Source: Klebsiella pneumoniae (GTDB lineage: Bacteria > Myxococcota_A > UBA796 > GCA-2862545). Taken from it: DNA of 36,908 nucleotides. Both the position numbers and the translations under genes were made by a program. Position 1 is the stretch's first letter, and each line of letters starts with the position of its first letter. The stretch covers positions 1 to 36,908 of the forward strand of contig CAMASI010000045.1 in assembly GCA_945861065.1 (NCBI GenBank). Direction: 5' to 3'. The notes beneath the pieces were generated by a model. That model worked only from the letters and a program-made list of their open reading frames with translations. It did no database searches and was not told the origin of the DNA. Below are positions 1 through 7,229 of the stretch, piece after piece.

Positions 1-108
1 CGCCTCAACCTCGTCGAGGACGCAACGCATCGGTCCGGTAAGGAGCAGCTCGATCGCGTCGAGGCGATGCTCGTAGCCTTGGCGAAGAAGCTCCAGAATG
101 ATCGCTGA
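1..108 (+). CDS. C-terminal end of an unknown protein (5' end outside window)
   Basis: Reading frame 1 is open from the first base to a TGA at 106-108 and gives 35 residues ending in AKKLQNDR. Third codon positions are nearly all G or C, as in the true genes of this window, so I take it as the tail of a real gene that starts upstream. The piece is charged and looks helical (EQLDRVEAMLVALAKKL). Too little is left to name a family. The next ORF begins inside its last codons. Confidence 0.5.
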   Translation, partial: RLNLVEDATHRSGKEQLDRVEAMLVALAKKLQNDR

Positions 109-475
109 CGCTTCCAGGGGCGACGCCGGGAGCGGGGTCGGGAGCGGGACCGGGAGCGGGACCGGGAGCGGGCCGGGCCCGGCTTGTGGGGATCGCGCCC
201 CTGTGCATGTCGTCCTCAATTCCTGCGACACCGACCTCATCCTTCCCTGGTCTTCGGGCTGCATCAGCGAGGGCTGGACCTTCGTTGGGTCGGGGGGCTG
301 TGGGTGGGCGTCCATCTGCACCTGCTCCGAGAGCACGACGCTTGTGCTCGGGGCCCACAGCCAGGTTGAATCCAGCTTTCTCTGGGAGTTCTTGTCAGCA
401 GGCGAGTACCACTTCGAAGCCACGCTGGATGGGCCCCCGCATACCACTGTGGGAGCCGACGTGATTCACTACTGA
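98..475 (+). CDS. Small Cys-rich hypothetical protein with a Gly-Ser repeat N-terminus
   Basis: This is a 125-residue ORF with strong GC bias at third positions. Its ATG overlaps the end of the preceding gene by 11 nt. Residues about 11-27 are a Gly/Ser/Thr run encoded by GGGAGC-type repeat DNA. The rest has seven cysteines and a beta-rich pattern, with W/F-rich strands and a closing LSAGEYHFEATL segment like an Ig-type or BsuPI-like extracellular domain. No signal peptide is visible, which is odd for such a Cys-rich sequence. The repeat may have replaced or interrupted an original N-terminus. I do not recognise the family. It could be the surviving 3' part of a lipoprotein gene. Confidence 0.45.
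   Translation: MIADASRGDAGSGVGSGTGSGTGSGPGPACGDRAPVHVVLNSCDTDLILPWSSGCISEGWTFVGSGGCGWASICTCSESTTLVLGAHSQVESSFLWEFLSAGEYHFEATLDGPPHTTVGADVIHY
128..175 (+). repeat. Degenerate 6/12-bp tandem repeat, GGGAGC alternating with GGGACC
   Basis: GGGAGC occurs at 128, 140, 152 and 164, separated by GGGGTC, GGGACC, GGGACC and GGGCCG, giving a 12-bp period. It is translated as Gly-Ser-Gly-Thr within the 98-475 ORF. The same hexamer, in the other orientation, forms the array at 36223-36294, and two more copies lie at 36558-36569. Both the left array and the copies at 36558 are followed by a shared 15-mer with one mismatch (179-193 and 36578-36592). Confidence 0.8.
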
Positions 476-605
476 CCGGCCTTCACCGCCCGCTGCGTCA
501 CCCGCGTGCCACCGGCCTCTGGTACCAGTGCGTCAGCGTCTGATGTAGGACGTCGTCGCTCGCCTCTGAACGGACCGTGGGCATGAGCGCCGCGGTCTCA
601 GGGAT

Positions 606-2243
606 TCACTCCTCGCTTTTTGATTTGCCGGCCTTTCCTTTCGCCTTCGTTCGTTCTGGCCCCGAACCTGCCGGCGCTGACCCCTCCTCGCCGGGGTCGT
701 CGGGCTCGGCGTAGCCGAGGATCGCCAGTTGTGCCTTCTCCGCCTCCGATTCCTGGGGCGGCACGTCCTGGTTCGTTCGTTTCGTGGCGTCATACGCGGG
801 TAAGGACTGTGTCCACGTTGCCAAGGTCGCGGTCATCTCGGTGAGGCGGTCGACGTCGGTCGCCGCGAGGTCGTTGAGCTCGTCGGGATCCGTTCGGAGG
901 TCGTACAACGCTCGAATGGACGCGCGGCCGTCCCGACTGCCTTCGATGAGTTTGAAGCCGCCGTCGATGACTACTTGGTACGTGTCGCCCCACAGGTCGT
1001 CAGCGACGTCCGGGAACCACTGATTCACTTTTTGCCACCCCAACCGGTCCACGCTCATGGATTGCGCGAAGATGGCGCTGGCCTTGTTCGTGATGTCGGT
1101 GAGCGTGCCTGTTGCCATCGGCTGGTCTGGGCGCGGCACGCCCGCCAGGTCACACAGCGTGTCGTAGATTTGCAGGTTGGAGACTGGCACGGACACCCGG
1201 CCCGGGTCGAGGCCAGCGGGCCACGAAATCACCAGCGGGACGTGGAGCAGGTTCTGGTAGATGGCTGCCCTGTGCCCAAATTGCTGGTGCTCTCCAAGCT
1301 GCTCGCCATGGTCCGCCGTCCACAAAACAATCGTATTGTCCAACACACCGCGTTCTTCGAGGTCCGCGAGAAGGTCGGAGGTGGATTCGTCGAGGTCGAT
1401 CAATGTTGCGTCGTACACGGCGTCGATCGCCTGCAACTCCTTCTCCGTGTAGTCCTTCTTGTCATAGGAATACAAGAGTTGGCTCTTCATCGTTAGGTCG
1501 GTCGCCAGGCCCAGTTTGATGGTCTCGTCGTCGGCCACTTTCTTGCGCGCTTCCGCACTCGGGACCCGCGGTTTGTGGGCTTCCATATAAGAAAGATACG
1601 CGAAAAACGGCTTTTCGGGGTCGTCTCGGCCGTCGATCCAATCTACGAAGGCCTCGCGCGTTTGAGGTGCGGCGTTGTAGGTAAACGTCGACGAAGCACC
1701 CCCGCGAAAGGCTGGCGAGATTTCGGTGCTCTTGTCGGACTTAATTAGTTTCTTCCGCGTGTTCTGACTGACTTTCTTCCGCCACTCTCGGTTCCACGAC
1801 AGGTCGATGTGGTTGAACCCTTGCAGCAGATTCACTCGGGTGGACGAGAGGTTTGGGTTGGCGCTGAATGCGTATGTGTCGTAGCCGTGTTGACCGAACC
1901 ATTCAGCGCTGGTGATGTTGTGGTGGTCTAACCAACGCCAGTCGTACCCAGCACCGTGTTCACTTTCCGGTTGCCCCGTGAACATGCTGGCATGTGAGGG
2001 CACGGTCCACATGGCTGGAGAAATGGCGTTTTCAAAGACCTTGCCACCTTCGGCCCATTTTGCCATGCGCGGGGTCGTCGGTTTGTCGTATCCGTACAAC
2101 GTCATTCTGTCGGCGCGAACCGTGTCCCACAGGATGATGAGCACGTTGGGCGGCTCGCTTGGGGCACCGGGCAGCACCTGGTAGAGCGCGCCGCCGGCGA
2201 CCAACAGCCCAACGGTCCCGCCGATCAATAAACGTTTATCCAA
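606..2243 (-). CDS. Membrane-anchored sulfatase-like (alkaline phosphatase superfamily) protein with Thr at the nucleophile position
   Basis: The protein has 545 aa. It starts at a TTG preceded by a GGGGGA Shine-Dalgarno-like run. Residues 5-24 form a hydrophobic signal or anchor, so the catalytic domain should face the periplasm. Metal-site motifs of the sulfatase/alkaline phosphatase superfamily are present: ILWDTVRADRM (Asp40) near the start, and TADHGEQLGEH with a later GHR before LLHVPLVI. Where true sulfatases carry C/S-x-P-S/A-R, this protein has T80-V-P-S-H. Thr is the nucleophile used by phosphoethanolamine and LtaS-type phosphotransferases, so arylsulfatase activity is doubtful. The C-terminus is Lys/Glu-rich. 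It lies 30 bp downstream of a paralogue with the same architecture, in a likely operon. The substrate is unknown. Confidence 0.85.
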   Translation of the reverse strand: MDKRLLIGGTVGLLVAGGALYQVLPGAPSEPPNVLIILWDTVRADRMTLYGYDKPTTPRMAKWAEGGKVFENAISPAMWTVPSHASMFTGQPESEHGAGYDWRWLDHHNITSAEWFGQHGYDTYAFSANPNLSSTRVNLLQGFNHIDLSWNREWRKKVSQNTRKKLIKSDKSTEISPAFRGGASSTFTYNAAPQTREAFVDWIDGRDDPEKPFFAYLSYMEAHKPRVPSAEARKKVADDETIKLGLATDLTMKSQLLYSYDKKDYTEKELQAIDAVYDATLIDLDESTSDLLADLEERGVLDNTIVLWTADHGEQLGEHQQFGHRAAIYQNLLHVPLVISWPAGLDPGRVSVPVSNLQIYDTLCDLAGVPRPDQPMATGTLTDITNKASAIFAQSMSVDRLGWQKVNQWFPDVADDLWGDTYQVVIDGGFKLIEGSRDGRASIRALYDLRTDPDELNDLAATDVDRLTEMTATLATWTQSLPAYDATKRTNQDVPPQESEAEKAQLAILGYAEPDDPGEEGSAPAGSGPERTKAKGKAGKSKSEE

Positions 2244-2273
2244 GGAATTCCCCCTTCATGTGCGGCGCCGCCG

Positions 2274-3932
2274 CTATTTTCCGGTGCCCGGCAGAGCACT
2301 GGGTGCGGGAACGTCGGTTTCGCCGTCCTCCGTGAGATAACCTAGAAGTTCTAGTTCCCTGATCGCGGCCGAATTGGATGCCGCTTTCGCCTTTCGCGAC
2401 CGATGAGGCGACGCTGTAAAAGGCGTGAGGTCGGCCTCCCACGCGCTGAGCGTCCCGAGCAGGGTCGTCGCGACGTTGGGCTGGGCGTCGAACAAGTTGT
2501 GCAACTCTTGGGGGTCGGTCTCGAGATCATACAACTCATGCGCCCCGTCGGAGCACCGGATCAGCTTCCGATTGCCGTCGTAAACCACGCCGTAGGTGCG
2601 TTCTAGCCGGGTCGTGTCGAGGTCGGGCCACATGTGCTTGACCTTCTTGAGCGTGGACGCAAAGGGGTCGAGCATCTGGGCGAAGGTAGGGCCCGCAGGG
2701 ACCGCCGCCAGCAGGGAGGTTGAGCGCACCGCGGGGTTTTTCGGAAGCGGGATGTCCGCCGCATCCAGAACGGTGGCAAACACACTCTGGGTGCTGACAC
2801 GGTTGGCCTCGCGCCCGGTCGCAACGTGGCCCGGGTAGCGGATGACGAGGGGGACGTGGAGCAACTGATCGTAGACGTTGTACCGGTGTTCCATCATGCG
2901 GTGTTCGCCGAGCGCCTCACCGTGGTCGGCGACGATGATGAGCAGCGTGTCGTTGAGGTCGCCGCGAGCGGAGAGGTCGTCGAGTAGGTCACCGGTGACG
3001 TCGTCGAGGTCGCGCAAGGTCGCATCATACACGCCACCGAGCGCGGCCAGTTGGTTGGCATCGTATTCGCGTTTCCCGGCGACATACGCCACCTCGGTGA
3101 ACAGACTTGCGTCGGTTTGAAGGCCAAGTTCCAGCAGGTCTGGATCCAACAACGCCTTTCTCGCTTGTTCGCTGGGCACCCGTGGGGTGTGGGCTTCCAT
3201 GAGGTTGAGGTAGCCAAACCAAGGACGCCGCTTGTCCTCCCGGGCGTCCAACCAGGTGGTGAAGCGCCGGTGCGTGGCAGGCCCGGCATCTTTGTAGACG
3301 GCTTTCGCCCAACCGTCGTCCGGATCGGTTGTGGACCACGCCGGGCTCATCTCGGTGGAACGATCGCGGGCGATCAGCTTGGACTCGGTGTTCTCCCTCG
3401 CTGCTGCTTGAAACGGGGATTCTTTCCCCTGATTGCCAGACTTGAACGTTGTGATGATGTCGTCGAACCCTTGCAGGAGATTGGTCAATGGACTGACGAC
3501 GATGTTTGCGCTGATGGCGACGGTGTCGTAGCCGGCTTCATGTAGGATCTCGGCGAGGGTATGGTGGGCGTCGTCGACCCAGCGGTGGGTCGCGTCCGCA
3601 CCGTGCGATGTGCCACTCAAGCCAGTGAACATCGATGTGTGGGTGGGCAGCGTCCACATATCGGGCGCGATGGCATGTTCGTAGACTCGGGCGCTTTGCG
3701 CGAATGCGTCCAGCCGGGGCGTTGTGGCCCGGGTGTGGCCGTACAAGGACATGCGGTCCGCGCGGGCAGTGTCCCACAGGACGATGAGCACATTGGGGCG
3801 GTCGTCCGCGTCCGGGGTTGTCGTCGCGGATCCCGGCACCGGCGTCCCGCAGTTACTACCGGCAAAGAGCAGGGCGACTCCGACTGCGCTCCCACCTAGC
3901 AGTGTCTTGGCCCAACCCAAACTACGGCCCAC
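2274..3932 (-). CDS. Second sulfatase-like (alkaline phosphatase superfamily) exported protein
   Basis: This is a paralogue of the neighbouring downstream protein. I chose GTG at 3932 (552 aa) because AGGAGG lies four bases upstream and translation then begins directly with a signal sequence (GRSLGWAKTLLGGSAVGVALLFAG). The frame stays open to another GTG at 4031 (585 aa), but the extra 33 residues look like untranslated leader. Motifs are VLWDTARADRM and VADHGEALGEH. The nucleophile position reads WTLPTHTSMFTG, again with Thr in place of the Cys/Ser that becomes formylglycine. A Cys follows the hydrophobic stretch (GSNC), but Asn at -1 makes lipidation doubtful. The gene is read away from the MBOAT gene and probably leads a two-gene operon. 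The role is inferred to be hydrolysis or transfer of phospho- or sulfo-groups on envelope material. Confidence 0.85.
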   Translation of the reverse strand: MGRSLGWAKTLLGGSAVGVALLFAGSNCGTPVPGSATTTPDADDRPNVLIVLWDTARADRMSLYGHTRATTPRLDAFAQSARVYEHAIAPDMWTLPTHTSMFTGLSGTSHGADATHRWVDDAHHTLAEILHEAGYDTVAISANIVVSPLTNLLQGFDDIITTFKSGNQGKESPFQAAARENTESKLIARDRSTEMSPAWSTTDPDDGWAKAVYKDAGPATHRRFTTWLDAREDKRRPWFGYLNLMEAHTPRVPSEQARKALLDPDLLELGLQTDASLFTEVAYVAGKREYDANQLAALGGVYDATLRDLDDVTGDLLDDLSARGDLNDTLLIIVADHGEALGEHRMMEHRYNVYDQLLHVPLVIRYPGHVATGREANRVSTQSVFATVLDAADIPLPKNPAVRSTSLLAAVPAGPTFAQMLDPFASTLKKVKHMWPDLDTTRLERTYGVVYDGNRKLIRCSDGAHELYDLETDPQELHNLFDAQPNVATTLLGTLSAWEADLTPFTASPHRSRKAKAASNSAAIRELELLGYLTEDGETDVPAPSALPGTGK

Positions 3933-4042
3933 CGCTCCTCCTGGCGCCGTATAGCGCGGCGTGGGGGCCGGACCGTCGTCACGGCTGGTGACGTTGCGTC
4001 CCGCGTTGCAACGCGTGTTAGCGCCCGTCACTACGTGCCGCC

Positions 4043-5470
4043 TTGAACTTCGTCCAGATCGAGTTCCTCTGGTTCTTCGCCGTGACCCTCGTCGTCTACT
4101 GGTCCTTGAGGGACCGGTGGCGTCAAAACGTGTTTCTCGTCGCCGCGGGTGCGTTCTTCTACGGGTTCTTCCACCCGTGGTACCTGATCTTGCTCTACGG
4201 CGCGGCGTTCATGGACTACACCGTGGCGCTGCGCATCGAACGCGACCAGGCGCGCAAGCAGTACTGGCTGCTGGTGAGCCTTGTCGGCAACCTGGGCATG
4301 CTCGGATTCTTCAAGTATTTCAACTTCTTCCTCGACAACGTGAGAGGCGCCCTTGAGCTAGTCGGCGTGCAGGCGAATCTGCCGACCTTGCAAATCCTGC
4401 TCCCGCTGGGGATCTCGTTCTACACGTTTCAGACCCTGTCCTACGTCATCGACGTGTACCGCGGGGACTTGAAAGCGCGTTCCAACTTGCTCGACTACGC
4501 CGTGTATGTCACGTTCTTCCCGCAGTTGGTCGCCGGTCCGATCGAACGCGCGAGCAACTTGCTTGTGCAAGTCGAAAAACCGCGAGTCTTCCAGCGCGAA
4601 CATTTTCTCGACGGGCTGGGGCTCGCGTTGTGGGGTGGCTTCAAGAAGATCGTTGTGGCCGACACCATCGCGCCGTTTGTGGACAAGGTGTTCATCGTCA
4701 GCGACCCGGCTGCGCCCCTGTTGTGGGCCGGCGCGTTCGGCTTCATGATCCAGATCTTCGCCGATTTTTCCGGGTACACGGACCTTGCCCGCGGCACCGC
4801 GAAGATGATCGGGTTCGAGCTGGCGCACAACTTCAGATCGCCGTATATGGCGGTGTCTACGCCAGATTTCTGGCAACGATGGCATATCTCCTTGTCGTTC
4901 TGGATTCGCGACTACTTGATGGTGCCGTTGTTAGGGGGAGGCTCCCATCTAGGGCTTTTCCGGTTCATTTGGGCGACGATTCTCACGTTCACGATCATCG
5001 GCTTTTGGCATGGGGCGAGCTGGAATTTCATCCTGTTCGGCTTCTTCCATGGCGTCTGGATGACGATTTACACGGTGGTCAATCGAAACCTGCCGGCGCG
5101 TGTGACAAATGTACCCTTCGGCCGGCCCATGGCGATAACGTTTCACTTGCTCGCGGTGAGCCTCCCCGGCTCGTTGTTGTTCAGGGAGACCAGCCTTACC
5201 CGCATTCTGCATGACGTCCAGATTACGATTCTTCGGCCGTTTGTGGCGACGTCAGAAGAGTGGATTGCGGCCGTGACGGTGGTCGGAATCACGGCGGTGT
5301 GCGCGATGCCACTGATCCTCTCCTACTTCGTGGAACGTTACGCGATTCCTCGATTGCGACCGACAGTATGGTGGTTGCCGGCCCAGACGGTCGGGTGGAC
5401 GGCGCTGGTCCTGGTGATTGCCTTGTTCTTCCGATCAGGCGCGATGGACTTCGTTTACTTCCAATTCTAG
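4043..5470 (+). CDS. MBOAT family O-acyltransferase (AlgI/DltB-like)
   Basis: This is a 475-aa polytopic membrane protein with about ten hydrophobic segments. The TTG start places the usual AlgI-type beginning (FVQIEFLWFFAVTLVVYW) at the N-terminus; no strong Shine-Dalgarno is visible. Family motifs include GISFYTFQTLSYVIDVYRG (residues 123-141), FFPQLVAGPIERA, ADFSGYTDLARG, FWQRWHISLSFWIRDYL (His281), and GFWHGASWNF with His323 at the catalytic histidine position, then FFHG (His336). Members move acyl groups across the membrane onto exopolysaccharides such as alginate, or onto teichoic acids. No AlgJ/AlgX-type partner sits next to it, so the acceptor is unknown. Neighbours are sulfatase-like proteins, an arylsulfotransferase-like protein and a glycosyltransferase, which supports surface glycan modification. 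It is divergent from the sulfatase-like pair and convergent, 18 bp apart, with the next gene. Confidence 0.9.
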   Translation: MNFVQIEFLWFFAVTLVVYWSLRDRWRQNVFLVAAGAFFYGFFHPWYLILLYGAAFMDYTVALRIERDQARKQYWLLVSLVGNLGMLGFFKYFNFFLDNVRGALELVGVQANLPTLQILLPLGISFYTFQTLSYVIDVYRGDLKARSNLLDYAVYVTFFPQLVAGPIERASNLLVQVEKPRVFQREHFLDGLGLALWGGFKKIVVADTIAPFVDKVFIVSDPAAPLLWAGAFGFMIQIFADFSGYTDLARGTAKMIGFELAHNFRSPYMAVSTPDFWQRWHISLSFWIRDYLMVPLLGGGSHLGLFRFIWATILTFTIIGFWHGASWNFILFGFFHGVWMTIYTVVNRNLPARVTNVPFGRPMAITFHLLAVSLPGSLLFRETSLTRILHDVQITILRPFVATSEEWIAAVTVVGITAVCAMPLILSYFVERYAIPRLRPTVWWLPAQTVGWTALVLVIALFFRSGAMDFVYFQF

Positions 5471-5488
5471 CCTAGCGAACGGATGCCT

Positions 5489-7099
5489 CTAATCCCACGT
5501 CTCTACGGCCCCGCCTCCGTACAGCGATGGGATGCGATGGGCGGCGAAACCTTGCACGCCGTCCGACGCTGCGTCGTCTGCAGGCACTGTGATGTCGACC
5601 TGCCACACAACAGTGTCGGGCATGACCAGTTCCACGACGCGCACGCCGTGGGGTGCAAGCCCCTGTGACGCGAGCGAAACGCCCCCCACGGACTCCAGCC
5701 ATCCGTAGGTCACGAGTCGGTTCCCCGTCGTCGGGAGCGCGTCCACTGCGCCCATAAGAGGCGCCGCCAATGGCCCATCTGCCGGTTCGTAGCTCCAGAT
5801 CCGCTCGACGGTCCGGGCAACCGCATCGATCTTGAGCTCGATGGCGAGCGATTCTGTGGCGTCTGCCGGTACCTCCTCGGTCCACGGGCTCGCCCCGACG
5901 TCGCCGTTGTCAAAGAGCAGCCACGTGCCCTGCGGCGTCTGCGTGATTCCGTGGGCGTGGTAGGGTTGCCGCCAGTCCTCACCCACGGGCGTCAGTCTGT
6001 TCGCGACGTATTCGGGGCCCCAGTTGGCTTCCGGAGCCAGCAGCCAAAGCAATTCATGCGTGTCCCGGTTCATCGCGAACACGGTGTCCTGGTTGCGGAG
6101 CGACACGACCCAGGCGTCGTCCGCCGCGTCGAAGGCAAGGGCGTTCGCATGCGCCCAGTCCAGCCCCCATCCGAGCTTGTCCAGACCATCGTACCCGAGC
6201 CGACCCGGATCGAGAACGTCGGTCAGCGGCACCAGTTCTTCGACGGCGCCGTCTGCACCCACCACCACGAGCTGCTGGCGTGACACGGTCACGTCCGTCC
6301 ACCGAATCAGCGGGTCCACATAGCTGGCCGGATAGTCGGCCTCGACGACCGGCAGGGTGTCAAGCGCTGCGAAGGTCCCGCCTCCGAGGTCGAGCACCTC
6401 ATGGTGCAATCGTTCCACGCCATCGAGCGGAATGGCGGCTCCGAACGGGGCGCTCCCGAAGGAATTGACGAGCCCGCCGAAGAGGTCGATTTCTTCGACT
6501 AGGCCCACCTCTGTCAGCCGGACCATGCGAAGCGTGCCCGTCTCGGGACGAAAGCGCACGCCTGTATGGGTGGGCGTGGGCCCATAGAGCCATGCGGGCG
6601 TCCCTGAGGCGTCGAGTGCCGCGACCCAACCGAGCACATTTCCGCTCGCCAGCGGCAGGACAGTCAGGCCGGGCTCCATTCGTTCGGCGTCCGACACACC
6701 CACGACCACATCGGGCCACCACCCGGCAACAGCCATCTGTTGTAGCGTAAATTGGGCGAGCAGCGTTGAGCCGGCGTCCGAAACGAATGACACAGACACG
6801 TCGGCCGTTTCGCCCGCTGAAATACCGAGGACCGGTACGCGATGGGTGCGCTGCAGGCCTGGAAAGACGATTTGGCGGTGGCCGCGGCTATCGGTGATGT
6901 CAAGCCGCGCCTCGGTGGCTTCGCGGGTGGTCGCATCGATTCGCCAGGAGAGCGGCGCGAGCGGTGGCGGAGTCACTAGGACCGGCGCCACCAGGTACGG
7001 GTCAGGCACCGACGGCGACGAGGTCTTCGATAGGACCTCGGGGGCCGAAGCCGGTGGCACCGACGCCGCAACACAGGCAAGACAACGGAGCCACAGCAC
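5489..7099 (-). CDS. Arylsulfotransferase (AssT/ASST)-like secreted propeller protein
   Basis: The frame stays open up to 7291, but the first 64 residues of that version overlap the leader of the divergent gene. GTG at 7099 gives 536 aa beginning with a plausible signal peptide (LWLRCLACVAASVPPASA). Residues from about 130 on look like a beta-propeller. ASST landmarks are present: a His pair in LHHEVLDLGGG (His232/233), DWAHANALAFDAADD (His317), SLRNQDTVFAMNRDT (Arg335) and YHAHGIT followed by LLFDNGD (His381/383). The 18-residue gap between His317 and Arg335 equals that of His356 and Arg374 in E. coli AssT, as I recall it. AssT enzymes are periplasmic and transfer sulfate between phenols through a His intermediate. 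The true acceptor is unknown, and loss of activity is possible because the family is diverse. Confidence 0.75.
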   Translation of the reverse strand: MLWLRCLACVAASVPPASAPEVLSKTSSPSVPDPYLVAPVLVTPPPLAPLSWRIDATTREATEARLDITDSRGHRQIVFPGLQRTHRVPVLGISAGETADVSVSFVSDAGSTLLAQFTLQQMAVAGWWPDVVVGVSDAERMEPGLTVLPLASGNVLGWVAALDASGTPAWLYGPTPTHTGVRFRPETGTLRMVRLTEVGLVEEIDLFGGLVNSFGSAPFGAAIPLDGVERLHHEVLDLGGGTFAALDTLPVVEADYPASYVDPLIRWTDVTVSRQQLVVVGADGAVEELVPLTDVLDPGRLGYDGLDKLGWGLDWAHANALAFDAADDAWVVSLRNQDTVFAMNRDTHELLWLLAPEANWGPEYVANRLTPVGEDWRQPYHAHGITQTPQGTWLLFDNGDVGASPWTEEVPADATESLAIELKIDAVARTVERIWSYEPADGPLAAPLMGAVDALPTTGNRLVTYGWLESVGGVSLASQGLAPHGVRVVELVMPDTVVWQVDITVPADDAASDGVQGFAAHRIPSLYGGGAVETWD

Positions 7100-7119
7100 G
7101 GACCCCGCGTAATAGACGG

Positions 7120-7229
7120 ATGTGTAGGAGGCACCCGTCTTCGTCGTTCTTGCGCTCGCCTGCGGAGAGGGATCGTCTGGCCGGCCCGCGTCGGGAAGCG
7201 CCGACGGGCCGTCCACGGGCACGCCGCCA
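7120..7229 (+). other. In-frame upstream segment encoding a lipoprotein signal without a canonical start codon
   Basis: In frame with the FG-GAP gene that follows, codons from 7128 onward (after a TAG at 7125) encode VFVVLALACGEGSSG and then a Pro/Gly/Ser/Thr linker. This is a textbook lipobox (ALAC) with a typical surface-lipoprotein linker. No ATG, GTG, TTG or CTG precedes the Cys in this frame. AGGAGG at 7126-7131 lies five bases before GTC at 7137. Alternatively, ATG at 7120 reads MCRRHP in the -1-related frame, and one additional C in the CCC run at 7134-7136 would fuse it to VFVVLALAC, giving an ideal lipoprotein signal with a basic n-region. Confidence 0.6.

Noticed and set aside
606..3932. 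Calling the pair arylsulfatases
   Set aside because: The formylglycine signature is absent (Thr in place of Cys/Ser, His in place of Arg).
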